A stretch of 64,000 bases of DNA, from the NCBI GenBank assembly GCA_946699065.1, contig CAMPDV010000216.1, forward strand, positions 62,001 through 126,000. The letters are read 5' to 3'. The stretch's first letter is position 1, and each line of letters begins with the position of its first letter. The notes beneath the pieces are model-generated. The model ran no database searches and was not told the DNA's origin. It saw only the letters and a list, made by a program, of their open reading frames with translations. The stretch comes from Loxodes magnus. Taxonomy: Eukaryota > Ciliophora > Karyorelictea > Loxodida > Loxodidae. A program made the translations under genes and the position numbers. Below, piece by piece: positions 33,676 to 46,092 of this stretch.

Positions 33676-34275
33676 ATGTAAATTATTTATAAAGCCTAGA
33701 AAAATATTGTTAGGCAATAATAATCGAGTACTAATATAGACTAAGGAGTAATAAATAAGTTTGATGAAAAATTTAAAAAATCTAAGGAATAGATCAAGTA
33801 TAAGACAGAGGAAGAAAGATATTAACACCTTTAAGCTATCTACCTTTCATAAAATTGTGAAAGATTAGGCGAAGCTAATCGATTTCGTAATTACTTAAAA
33901 AGATAAAAAGAGGATAACAATTCCTAACTGGGTCGAAGATAGCTTTAGTTTCTAAACAATTCATTAAAATTGAAACTATAAGGATTTTATTTAAACTCTA
34001 AGACTTAAAGAAGGTTAGCTAACTAAAGAAGCGTATAAAGTATAATTATTAAAAACATCGACAATATGAGTAACTACGAAAATCTAGAACTTATCATAGT
34101 TAAATTCCAAGAGTTCAGGAGGAATTTTTAAGACACAAAAGGATTAGCTTTGTCTTAAGGATATTTTAGGAAGTAGAGAAATAACAGAGTTTTAATATTT
34201 TTAAAAATAGCTAAATTAAAAAATAAATCTAAAGAAGCTAAGAGTAATTCTATAACACAAGCAAGGAGAATCTGA
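33676..34275 (+). CDS. Putative Lys/Glu-rich protein
   Basis: ATG 33676 opens one frame to TGA 34273-34275, 199 codons with TAR=Gln. The first half is strongly charged and helix-like ('NKFDEKFKKSKEQIKYKTEE', 'NCERLGEANRFRNYLKRQKE'). The rest ('NYENLELIIVKFQEFRRNFQ') keeps protein-like texture. No domain recognised. Downstream the frame stays readable if TGA is Trp, so the end is uncertain. Divergent from the NACHT gene. Confidence 0.45.
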
Positions 34276-35580
34276 ACAATCTCAATTTTATACTAAAATA
34301 ATTACTAAATTAAATAAACGCTAAAAGTATAATTATGCTAACAACTTAGATTCAGAACAAAAAGGTAAAATATAAAAATAAAATTGATGCTGGAACTTTG
34401 AGAAAGAAGTTACAAGCAAAACTGTATTTACGAGTTGAAAATATTTAAATATATAATAAATAGAAAAACTTCAAAAGCTTAATTTAAAGTAAGCGTAAAT
34501 TATATTTGACCTGAAAGTCTTTATGTGAACTTGATTTAAAAAGAGATTCTTTATTCCTCTAGAAGAGTTAAGAGATTAATTGGAGAAATCAATATTCTAA
34601 ATAAATATGTATAGCTATAGAATAAAAAAATAACTTAAAGATAAATTGAACAGGATCATAACAATGAAAAAAAGGAATAAAAAAGAAATGGATCTATTAT
34701 CCAAAATTCCTGATGAATACATTTCAAACTTCCATTATAAGCTTTACTAAAGCTCCTAGGAAAATTTTTGTACTATTGAAGATATGTCTTGGCAAACTTA
34801 AACTCTTGAATTTTTTATATTAATTTTAAAGTTTATTCTTAATCAAATATCTTCTAATGCATTTCTTTTTTTGAATGTTTCTCATTTAGCTTTTATCATT
34901 CTTAAGCTTCTTTTATTGGATATCTAATTAAATTTTCTCTAAAGTTTCAAAAACCTAGTAAAATGCGTGTTGCAGATAGTAGTTATTTTTAGTATTCTAA
35001 AAATGTAAGTAAATATAGATTAATCTCTGTAGTATTTTTATTCAGGTAATTCAAATTCTCCCACATATTGCTCTGAGATCTGAGTAATCTTTCTTACATT
35101 TGTTTTCTTTTTGCTTGGAAAGGTATCTTTATTTCCTTATCTTAATAAATTGTTTTTTATTTTTTGTCAATAATTTAAGCTTTCATGGAACTTTCCTTCT
35201 AGTCCTTAATTTTTTAATTCAGCCAATAAGTTTTTGATATAACTTCTAGATACTGAAATAGTTATAAAGTCCTTACATCTCAATTTTTTTTGGGTTTTAT
35301 CTTGTATATGCCGAAGGATAACTTTACGTTTAGACTTTTTTATTTGAAGGTACCTCCTTAAGACAAACCTTACCAATTTATCTCTTTCATATTACAATTA
35401 ATTTTAACTATTATATTATTCTAAGATAACTAAGCTTAGGTTATAGAAGAGATTAATTAAATCCCTAAACTTTTATAAAAACTTGGCTTAATTTAGGCTC
35501 TTTTATTTAAGTAATATGACTGGCTTTTTAAAAATTAAGCAGCCTTCTTTATTTTCTATAATCAAGAGCTTAAATGCTCT
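34276..35580. other. No clear gene
   Basis: Possible readthrough of the preceding gene up to about 34.8 kb. The remainder is AT-rich with no recognised feature. Confidence 0.3.
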
Positions 35581-35589
35581 TTAAATTTA

Positions 35590-36769
35590 AAAGAAAATGT
35601 TAGTTTTTTCATCGAGAAATCCTTGAAATAGCCTTGCTTTTTTCATTCCTATATTCTATTTTGTTTCTCTATTTTTTATTATAACTCTGCTTGCTTTTCC
35701 ACATGTTCACTTATATCTTAAGAATCATATCCCTTTTATCTACTTTTTTTTTCCTTTAATTAGTATCTTTAAGTAGATTTAGAGTTAGAAAGTGGTAAAG
35801 GTTGAGAAGAGATATTGATTTTTTCTCGAATTGTTCTAATAACTAACTGTAGTTTTAGTCTCTATAGTATAACCCTTGTTTATTTTAATTCTCTTGATTC
35901 ATTAGTTTTAGATTCACTTCAAAAGTACTCATTTAGTTAATTTTCCAAGGATAGCAAAACTTATTTTTCTCACCTCTAGCTCTTTTACCTCACTAACTTT
36001 TAGTATTCTCGCTCAATTTTTTTGTTTAGCTTTTGTGATTGGAAAGACTACCTTGAACTCTTAAATTTCTCTGATCCTAAATAATTCTCTTATATAATTC
36101 GAAATCACCACCTGATGAAGAATAAAGCAGCAGCTCAATTTTTTAAGCCATTTTCTGAAGAATCTGATAACAATTGCCTTTTTAATACTTTTTCTAAACT
36201 TAAGCCATTTTGAAGAAAATTCTTTATCTTAGACTTTTAATTAATAAGGTTCTTCTACTTTGCAGGCAAATAATCCTTAGAATTACTATCTAAGATTAAG
36301 GTTTAATTTATCTATATATCTATATTTCTTAAGAGTGTTTTCTAAAATATCATTTTGATTTACCTTTATTTCAGTAGGTACTTCTTCATACTTAATACCT
36401 GCCTTTTGTTTTAATCTGAAATAAATTATTTCTGTTTCTCGGTTATGATAACGAAAAGCTTTTTCATTTACAGAGCTTTTAGTTTCTAATTTAATTTCAT
36501 TATTAAGAAGTGTTAGGAGATCTGAAGAATTTCATAGGTTAAATGGAGCTTAGTCAACCTATAGGAAATTATGAAGAATGCCCCACTTCTCTGAAATTAA
36601 TCCTGTAATTCTGCTTTACTAGTTATTAGCATTTTAAAAGCTACTAGTAGCAAAACTTTTAGGCATTTGAAACTTCTCAAACGAGTTTTCTTATTAATTC
36701 TTATTTCATTTTACTCTCCTCAAGATCGAGAAACTATTCATCCTGTTAACTTCAACTTTTATCATTCAT
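35590..36769 (-). pseudogene. Putative coiled-coil gene with frame changes
   Basis: Minus strand, acidic start at ATG 36769 ('MNDKSWSQQDEQFLDLEESK'). The sensible frame then shifts: 'KSSVNEKAFRYHNRETEIIY', 'AGIKYEEVPTEIKVNQND' (36480-36350), and later 'KKIEREYQKLVRQKSQRWEK', 'YDSQDISEHVEKQAELQQ' (to about 35600). TGA falls at Trp-compatible sites. Coding texture is clear but at least two frame changes are needed, so this is a pseudogene or has introns I cannot see. No domain assigned. Confidence 0.4.
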
Positions 36770-36779
36770 TTTCTTAAAT

Positions 36780-38290
36780 TCAATCTAAGGTTTTTATCCT
36801 ACCATGCTATTTATAATAATCTCTTTGTGGATACTCCTTTAGTTAGTGCTTTAATGCTCTGTTTTTATTCTACTGTTCATAATTTTCTAATTAGTGGCTT
36901 TTAACTGGCTTACTAAACTTTGAGTTGGTAACTGCTCTAAATTTGGATATTACTTACGATTAAAGCGGTTTTATGTCAAGCCTATTTTTTCAAAACTACA
37001 AGCGATTATTAGTTTTCTTTTAAAAATGTATTTCACTACACAAAGAATCAAGCACCATCAACTAAGCCTTACTCTCCAGCCCATTTAGGTTTTCTAACTA
37101 GCTTCAGAACTATCAATTTCGGATAACTTCAAGTGAGCAGCATTTCAAGAAATACACTTGACTTAATTAAGAAAGATACCCGCAATTTGGGTTTTTTGGA
37201 TTTTATAAAGGAGAAGTCTTTATGTGATTATAACTTAAGCTAAGATTCTGTAAAGATGTAAACTATAAGTATCTAAAGTTCTTCTCAGATATGCTACTAT
37301 GAGATAGTATTAATGTCTATATCTACTATAAGCATGATCATGTATCATCTCTGAGACCGTATTTACTAGGATCGTGGTTTTACTTAATTGATTTATCTTA
37401 TTAAAGAATTTTACCTTCACAGATAGATCCGCCAGGTTTATATTATTTTTCTAGAGCTCCAGATCGATCATTTTGTATTATCCTGCGTCACAATTCTAAG
37501 ACTTAGAGCCTTAAACTATTGAAGCTAAATCAGTTAATTTCATTTATAGACAAAATTCTGAGCTTGTTAGATTTTGCATCAATCGAGGTATGTTCTCATT
37601 GTACTCTTGAGCGCTAGTAACTCACTTAAAGTGGATTCAATTCACTGAAATTATAAACAATCTATCTAGTCCGTCTAAAGATATAATTAGCTTAATAAGT
37701 AGTTTGTAATCGCACTAATTTGAGGGAAAGAATCTCTACATTTAAGGAATTAACAATAGCATCAGAAATCTTGTTACTCTCTAGTCCTCTTTTGCTCCTA
37801 GGAAGTAAATAAGTAGCCTGCAAATATATTAGATAGATTTAGAATTAAATACTTCTAAGGAGTTTGTTGACTTTTTAGAATCTATATCTGGATATAAAAT
37901 AAAAGAGTTTAAGTTTAGTTTAAGTTTTAAAGGAAATAAGTAAAATGATTAAATAGTAACTGAATGGGATGCTTAATAAACTGAAAAATGATTCTTAAGA
38001 TTGAAAGAAAGATTAGACTAAAAGCATCATTATAGCTTACCATAATAGAAATAAGTATAACTATTAGAAGTTACATTGAATGAGTCTAAAAACTTACTTT
38101 TGAAATAAAGGTCTAAACTGCTTAACAAGATTAGAATTATGAATATTATTAAGTTGGTTATAATAAATAAGAGTAAAGGTTAGCTGTAGCTTAAAATCAC
38201 TAATATAAGTCTTTTAAACATTAGCTCTATTTTATGAATAGACAACTTTCTTCCTGTTTCTTATATTATTTATCAGTTGGTACTGAATAT
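36780..38290. other. No clear gene
   Basis: No family resemblance, RNA gene or repeat recognised. AT-rich, slightly less so around 37.0-37.6 kb. Confidence 0.35.
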
Positions 38291-38299
38291 CATCAACCA

Positions 38300-38900
38300 G
38301 CAGAAATAAAAGAAGACTATTTCTAGTTAGGACTTAAAATAGGAAATAAATAATTTGGAGATATTTGCTTGAAGACAAATTTGCTTACTAAGAACAAGAA
38401 AAGAAACTAGATAAAGTAAACACTAGATATCCTTAATTTTTATTCGAATCAAAGATAAAAAAGCGGTAAAATGACAGCAGAAGGTCTATCTAATATTCTA
38501 GAGTTGGATTGCCAAAACTGCTATGGTATAGACTGTTTTGATGAGCCCTGATAATATGGTTATTTTACCATTTAAAACTAACAAGAACTATATATATGGA
38601 AATTGATTTAATGTTTGATATATAAGATTAGATAACTTATTGATATGAATGTAAAAAACGCTTATCAATTATGTAACTGACTTTGAGCTTGCTAAATTGT
38701 ACAAATAAAATAAAAATTCGCAAGCATATCCTTAATAGAGAAAACAAAAACTTAAATGGAACCGCGAGATATGCGATCAGAGTTAATTGGGATTGATTAA
38801 TCAAGACAATTTGGTTTAGAACAGTTTTTAGAAAGGCTTATATACTTCTTAGAAGCATATTACCTGGGTAAGGAGGTATAATAGTACTAAACAAGAGAAG
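38300..38900 (+). pseudogene. Casein-kinase-1-like protein kinase relic
   Basis: Motifs of the CK1 kinase family appear in order but in different frames: the glycine-loop strand 'YFQLGLKIGNKQFGDICLKT'; 'RYPQFLFESKIKKR' (cf. HPQLLYESKIYK); 'RVGLPKLLWYRLF' (cf. GIPNIRWYG); the activation segment 'YVTDFELAKLYK' (cf. IDFGLAKKY); 'NLNGTARYA' (cf. LTGTARYAS); and 'GIDQSRQFGLEQFLERLIYF' (cf. GIEQSRRDDLESLGYVLIYF). DFG is DFE, and no HRD-type catalytic loop can be read. Several frameshifts and the lost catalytic residues show a dead copy of a serine/threonine kinase gene. Confidence 0.65.
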
Positions 38901-39796
38901 TATCTGACTTATATTTAAGCTAAAAGAAATTATAAAGTAAGAAGTTCTAAGTAAAAATAAATGCTAGGCTATATACTTTTAACAAATTCAAAATGATTTA
39001 ATAATTAAAGTGTTAAACTTTCTTATTTTTAAGCTTTTTTCTAAGTTTATTATTTATAATCTAAATAGCTTTAATTAAATGACTATGTGTTCCTTCAATG
39101 ATATATCCCTTTTATCTAATTAATAGATATTTAAACTAGAAAATTAAACTGATGAGAGAGATTCCTTATTTAATTAAATATTTTACAAATGCTAAAAAGA
39201 AAAAGCCTAACTATAATCAAACTATTTAACTCCTGTATATAAGAACTTGAATTGAAATTATTCATTTATATCTTAGTCAATAATTGCTTTATCTCTACCC
39301 TTTAAAATACAAATTCTATTCAAAGACAAATTTCTTAAAGATAAGATAAAAAGACTACCAAATATCATATTCAATTTTAAAAGGTAGATTACTAATTTCT
39401 TTTATTTATTCTTTAAAAATAAATTTCCTCTATCTACAGTTACCTTATTTTACGATTTTCCTGTTTTATATAAATTTATCTTAAAAAGATAGCTAAACAT
39501 TAGATATTAAAAAACTAAGATTTTTTCAATTTCCTCTATCTTTAAGAAAAAAGTGACTTCTTTTAATGGTTTTTAAATTTAAAAAAAAAAGTATTTTTCC
39601 TTTCCTTTTAATTTTAAATAGACTAGCTATTTTTTCATTGTTAAGTCAAAGAAGGTTTCTATTTGTATAAATAAAGATTTAAATTACAAAAAATTTTATT
39701 TCTCTTCTAGCAAAAATGTTATATAAGCATAGCATTTAAAAAATTGAATAGCTTAATAAGATATTAATCTTTTATTATATATAATTTATTATATCA
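38901..39796. other. No gene recognised
   Basis: AT-rich with homopolymer tracts; no feature seen. Confidence 0.4.
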
Positions 39797-40234
39797 CCAT
39801 AGTTGTTCGAAGTTGAACAACAAGGGACGGCTTCATCAGAGGTTGGGGAAGTTAAGTACCCATAATCGACTTTATATCTTCCTCTGCTTTGCCTTGACCT
39901 CGAGACATCTGCTAGTTTTACCTTCGGCACTGACTTATTTTAATTTTTAAATCTGGAACAAAAGGAAATTATTTTTGCGAGCTTCATCAGAGGTGGGGAA
40001 TTTAAGTACCCATAATTGACACATGTCGTCCTCTGCTTTGGTGATGCAATGAGACGCAATCCTGCCATATCCTTGGATCTCCAGCAAGTATTAAAGATTA
40101 CGAGTATTCTAAAATTATATCAGTATTGAATAATTATCAGTAGCAAACATTCTTGTCAGTATGAAACATTTATTAAAGAGCTGCGCACCAACGAGAGTGC
40201 TAGGCGCTCTATAATAAAATTTATTTATTTATAT
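39797..40234 (+). mobile_element. Short interspersed element, family S-C copy 2
   Basis: Begins CCATAGTTGTTCGAAGTTG, has the doubled TACCCATAATYGAC/CTCTGCTTTG modules, and ends AGAGCTGCGCACCAACGAGA, GTGCTAGGCGCTCTATAAT and an ATTTATTTATTTAT tail. Inverted relative to copy 1 at 17.7 kb. Confidence 0.85.
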
Positions 40235-43220
40235 CTTTATCTAATAAATTATTTGAGCTAAATTAAGAAAAATCTATATAACTATAACTAAGCTTTCTAC
40301 TATATAACTATTATTAAAATTTGTAATTAAACAAACTAATATAATTCTTTAGAGACTTTGATAAAGTAGATTTATAGTAGCTTTATTATTTCTTAGAGCC
40401 AAATAACTAGCAAATATAAAATTTAGAGATTAATAAATAAAGCAAATAGAATAAAATGGCTCAAATAAATACATCCATTTAGCTATTAGAAAATGAATAG
40501 TAATGCTATATAACTGAAGAGTTTAAATTAAAGCTTTATCTAATATTGGATGTTTACACATCAAAATGCTAATTTATTTAAGTTATTTGATAGTTGGGAT
40601 CGCTGCTTTTATTAGAATAAAGATGCTAATCAAGTAAATACTAAACTAAACCTTTTTATGCCCTTATTTACCCTTTTTTAGTCCTTTACTTTTTTAGGTT
40701 TAACTAAAATCTTAATTTATATCGATTTTTTATCTTTTTGACAGACTTCGATCTCTTTCTACTTAAAAGCTCGCTTTAATTTAGTGGATTGCGAAAAAAT
40801 GAAATAATCAATTGAATAATAAAGTTCATTAAGAAAATTAAGTAACTAAGGGAATAAAAGCAGTCATTACTTAGAGAAGAATCTTCAAAGTTTAAATAAC
40901 AGAAAATCATCCAAACACTATCTGAAATAGCATAATCAGCATTACTCTATTTTAATATTTAAAAAGATAAGCATTTAGATTTGACTGCTATTATTAGAGT
41001 CAATATTGGTTTGCTCTTAAAAAAGATAAAATTAACCGTATGGAAAATTTAAAAATTAAAGAAAAGCTAATAATATAAAATACCTCTAAGTAAGCTTAAA
41101 TAACTAAGAAAATAAAATCTAATTTTTTAGTGTTATTAAGCATAATTAAAATACAAGGAATTGCTTCATACCATCTTCAATTATTTTCTTACTCTTAATA
41201 AGCAAATTTTAATGAAATTGCCTTTCTTTACTTTTAATAAATAAATTCAAATTTGAATAAAAGTTTAGTCCTAGAGCTAAAAATTGTTATTATAGTTATA
41301 CTTTCAAAAGGCTAAATTATTGATAATTTTATAAAGAAAAAAATAGAAATAAACTAGTTTATTACCAAATTTAAAAGATTTGGTATAATCAAAAATTTAG
41401 TATTTTCATACCTGAATAAAAGATCTATAAAGCTTAGGTATTTTATTCTTTTAAATGTTTGCATTCTACTTCATTAGATACTTATTCTAATCTAGAAGTA
41501 GATTAGATATGAGCTTTAAAGAGCAACAAATAAAGAATTTTTTTAGTTGAATTTATTTTCTTTTTTTCATGGATATATTTTAGTAATAATGAGTTGAAAT
41601 AAATGCTAAATTACTGCTTTATTATATTTTAATTTTCTCTGATTATTTGCTATATAGTAGAAACTATTTTATTCATAGAGATATTTACTTCTTTTAGTTG
41701 CTTTTAAGTTCTTAAGCTTATTAATAATATACTTATAGATATGCTAACATCATTTGCTTTGATTGCGCTAATACTCTCTTCAATTGATATATTATAATGG
41801 TATATAATTAAAAGAATTTAGAGTTATAGCCTTAGTTTATTTAAGATAATACCAAGTATTATTTCAATTGCTTTATATCTAAATAGCATTTTAATTTGCT
41901 TCTGATCTTTTATTATTATTTATGCATTAAATCTTTATCCTATTAGCATTCTATCATCAATTCATACTAATACTATATAAACACAACTAACTTCAGTTTG
42001 CTTTTATTACTAAAAGGCAGGTGAAGCAAAATTATTAGTGGCTTAATCTCTTTAATAAGTTATTATAATTACAGAGTGTCTTTGTGCTTATTACTATTAA
42101 CTAACTGAGTAAATCTGATATTTATTAGTCTGATTGAAAGAAAAGGGATATTTATTTCTTCACTCTAAGATATCTTTAGATAAGCTTTTTCATTCTTCAA
42201 AAACTAATAAATATGCTTTTGCTGAATCATCACATATGAAGTTTGAATTACCTTTTGAGAAGGTTAAAAACTGAGCTTAGAGTATTTAAAATCCAACTAA
42301 AGCTAAAATTACCAAAGAATATGATTTGTGACTTTTTAAAATTATTTATATCTGATTATTGATTAAGTGATAGCAAAGATAATCAACCCATTATAAGATA
42401 ATTCAAAGATATCTTGATTAATACTAGATATATTTATTAAATGAAAGATCTTCGAAGCAATCTAGTCATTACTGATTTGTGTAGACGTCATTTTAAGCAT
42501 ATCTAAGTGAATAAATCCATCCTAACTTTTATCATTTATCGTGAATTCTTTAAATAACTGTCTTCTCCTTTTTGTCCCTTTCATTGATATCTTTGAAACA
42601 ATAAAGAAAAAATTATATCTGCTATGTTTCTGCTTATCTTTCTTGCTTAAATTTAGAACTAAGTACTATCTAATGATTTTTCAGGATCTTCATTGCCTAT
42701 ATAAAGACTCATTTGTATGGTTTTTTTGCTATAGTAATTTATGAGGCTGTTCAATGGAAAATGTAATAGCATACCCTTCAAAAAAACATTCACCATTTTA
42801 ATAACAATTCAGATAGCATAATTGGAATCAAGTTCTTCTCAAGGGTTAAAATTTATAAAAGCTAAGTATGCTTTTTTTAAATAATTACATAAATAACAAA
42901 TTAGTAAAGCTCTTTCGAAAATACTTACTAAAGGTTTATTTAAAAAATCAAATAAGGAAGAATATTAATTCAGTCTTATGAAATAAAGCTAAAAAATAAA
43001 GGAAAATGTAAAATAGTTGTGCTAAATAAACCAAGCTTACGCATAAATTTTTTATTCTAGTGCAGATAAAAATTTTATGCTTATTTATTCAAAGGAAGCA
43101 AAAGATAAATCTTAGTTATTTTAGAATTTACCAATTTTATACATTTTTTATTTTAATCCGAATCCATACATTCTTATAAATGTATAGCTCAACTGATTCA
43201 GCTGCTTAATTTTTATTTCT
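40235..43220. other. No clear gene
   Basis: A plus-strand reading from ATG near 40456 looks protein-like for about 60 codons but fades, and amino-acid composition is near what random AT-rich DNA gives. A 67-codon standard-code frame at 42541-42744 has no family match. No repeats or RNA genes were found. Confidence 0.3.
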
Positions 43221-43224
43221 TCGG

Positions 43225-44170
43225 AAACTTATGAGAACCTCATAAAACTTTTCTAGCACTAGAATATTTTCCAAATTTGGAATAGGAGTGACTAAATACG
43301 AATTTTTTTCTAATCTTAAGGATTCGAAAAATTTCAATAGTTTACGCATGGTTAAAAGAAGTACTAGTGATAACTGACTTACTCCATCAATGCAAAATAA
43401 TTAAAATAAAATGGTTATAAAAATCTAGAAAATAGATCACATTTACATATAAATAGAATAATTTTAAGATTACGCTATTCTGGTATCAGAAGGCTCTGCT
43501 TCTCATAAGTAAAAATTCATTATCTATAATAAAAAACAGTAGAGGAATAAACTATGCAATTTGGAAGGTAATGACACGAAACTAAGTTCGATAGAAAGAA
43601 GCAAATAAAATTTCAGGATTTGAGACTTAATAAGGTTTAAGTATAGATGGAAGATAATGTGAAGGGTTTGACATGCAATAATGTAAATTTAAAAGCATCT
43701 AATAAATTACAACCATAGTATTCCTTTTCGGCTGTGACTAAACTTCATAAAAAGTTTATACATTCGAAGGCTATAATCTAATAAATCCTTCATTATGTGA
43801 TTATATTTAGGTTTATGACTAAAAGCTTAATGATTAAAAGTTATGTGAATAATAGTTGAAGCAAAAGGCACATTCTAAAGCAATTTATATTCCTTGACTA
43901 AATTTTTTCCTCATTTATGCTAATTACAAAGAAATAGGCACACAAATCTTTTACTTAAAAGCCGCAAGAGTTTATGAGAAAAATACCCAGTAGTCGAAAG
44001 CTATTTATGCGATTATGTCTAACCTGTTGTGAGTTAAAACTCTGTAATTCAATTCAACTACGAAAGCGAACTTATAAGTTTTGGATTGAAAACAGTAAGT
44101 GGATAAGAATCTCGTGAACTCTTAAATTTTGGTAATTATTAAAACTAAATCACTCCTTTAAATTAAAATC
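43225..44170 (+). pseudogene. Kelch-like paralogue, decayed (copy 4)
   Basis: Reads 'RIFSKFGIGVTKYEFFSNL', 'YAILVSEGSASHKQKFIIYN' and 'NKLCNLEGNDTKLSSIERSK' in one frame, then 'KVYTFEGYNLINPSLCDYIQ' in another, then 'VIQFNYESELISFGLKTVSG' in the first. These landmarks occur in the same order as in the 10.5-11.5 kb copy. Strand-like blocks ending in a GG/EG pair suggest Kelch repeats. Alternating frames indicate a pseudogene. Confidence 0.5.
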
Positions 44171-45400
44171 CTTCATTCAAACTATCGCCATTAAAATACT
44201 TTTATACTCTTGATCATATCATTTATCCTATTTGATTTATATATTTTACATAAATAGCATTGTAACTTTATTAATGTTCTTAATCTCGACAAAATAAGAT
44301 AGTTATAGAATTGATAGTCCTATTAACTAATAAACACTACAAATTTATATTCTTATTGAAACTTTTTTTTTATAGTTCTATGAATAAAAGTTGTAGAATT
44401 CATCTAAGAGAATTTTATTTGTATACATAACATCACTTTCCTAAATTTCGTCTCTCAGAATTTAAGTTAAAATTAGAAGAGAAATATTTCACTTTCATTT
44501 TAGTTTTACCTTTTACAACAAAGCAATACTTACTTTTCAAACTATCTGACAAATAATTTTTTATGCTGTATTTCAAATAGAAATTTATATCTCGAATATT
44601 AATTAAAAGGCATCTTTTTTTTAATCCTTAGTTTGACTTTAATTATGATTTAATAGTTTAAGATAGCCTGATTTTCAGAATTTTGATGATGATGATAACG
44701 AGGGTAGAAGATGTTCATTCATGTAAAGTAAAAACGATGCTGAAATTTTAGAAAATGAGAGTAGAAAATATATAAACAGTCATCTTAAATTTATTAGTAG
44801 AATAGAGCTTTAGAGTGATTCGATTACATTTAATCAAAGAATAAAAAGTTTTATACTTAAATAAGCTAATTAACTAATATACATCTAATTATAAATTTAG
44901 GGCTAAAATCAAATCATATAATGATAGAAATTATAGGAAATTTAGTATTAGTAGCTCATTAATGATTTAATATATGTTCTTAATTCTAGGTTTTATATTT
45001 CTTACCTATCTGTAGACTGTAAATAATTCTTATTTGGTATATAATGATATCGGTAGCTTATAAATTTAAATCTAAAATATCAAACTAAATTAGAATGTAC
45101 AAGGGACTTGAAAATTATTTCCATATATATTCAATTCAAGACCCTTTAACATGGACAATAAATCTAATGTTGCAAAGAATACTAAGAAAGGGTTTTTATC
45201 TATTCTCAAATATTAAAATAAACTTAAAAAGATTGATTAAGATTACTTAAATGCTTGCAATGGTTTTTTTATAATTTATTTACCAAACTAGTACATCTTC
45301 TATCTCTTAAGAAGTCTTTATAAAATTAAACTAATTTACGATAAAATAAATAAATAGAATTTTAAAGGCTAATCAAATATTTAAAGAAACTAAATTATAT
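44171..45400. other. No gene recognised
   Basis: AT-rich. A short GATGATGATGATAACGA tract at about 44688 is the only notable item. Confidence 0.4.
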
Positions 45401-45408
45401 TAAGTAAA

Positions 45409-45480
45409 GCCCGGCTAGCTCAGTCGGTAGAGCGTCAGACTCTTAATCTGGTGGTCGTGGGTTCGAGCCCCACGTTGGGC
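45409..45480 (+). tRNA. tRNA-Lys (anticodon CTT), copy 2
   Basis: Identical 72 bases to the other two copies, followed by TTTTT. Its immediate 5' flank AAGTAAA matches the right-hand copy (54948-54954 inverted) better than the left one. It has no tRNA-Glu partner, so it lies outside the inverted duplication. Confidence 0.97.
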
Positions 45481-45489
45481 GTTTTTATT

Positions 45490-46080
45490 TTTCTTCATGT
45501 AATAAAAATAGATATAAATCAAATGAAATCTTTTAGCATCAGAAAAGAAATAATAAATACCTTTTACTATAAAGACACTCATTAAATTCTTCTATTTCAA
45601 TGGACTTCTGATAATTATTGATATCTCTCTCTCATTAATAAACATTTCCTATGAAATTTATAAAATGTGAAAGATAAATTTGTATGCTTAAAGTATTAAA
45701 AAAGTAATAAAAACTTAATCAGCTATATCTTTAAGCTATTTCACTAACTAAATTTTTATTTCAATATGACTACAAAAAATTATAATCTAATGAGCTCATA
45801 ATATTTCATATTTAGTTTATCATATAAATGAAATTAATCTTATAGCTTAGAATATCATCGCTGATTTCTATTGCAAAAATCATTATATAATGGTTAACCT
45901 TAAAATTAATCTTAAATATTCATATTTAAGCTTTATAAAAGAAGAGCTTATCTTCTTATTTAACTTTTCATAATTAAGTTTCTTTTATATTTTCTTTAAT
46001 CCTATAACCAAGTTATTGCTTATTCCGTTTTAATTATTATTTTAAATGATATAATAGGAGAACCATCTAATAGATTGAAT
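45490..46080. other. No gene recognised
   Basis: AT-rich spacer between tRNA-Lys and a family F element; nothing seen. Confidence 0.4.
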
Positions 46081-46092
46081 TTAAGAAAAAAA

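Noticed and set aside
17700..40234. S-C copies 1 and 2 as part of the inverted duplication
   Set aside because: They are in inverted orientation but their flanks do not match, so independent insertions are the simpler explanation.
40456..43200. Long plus-strand reading from an ATG near 40.46 kb
   Set aside because: TGA frequency is about what chance gives and the sequence becomes low in acidic residues after about 60 codons.
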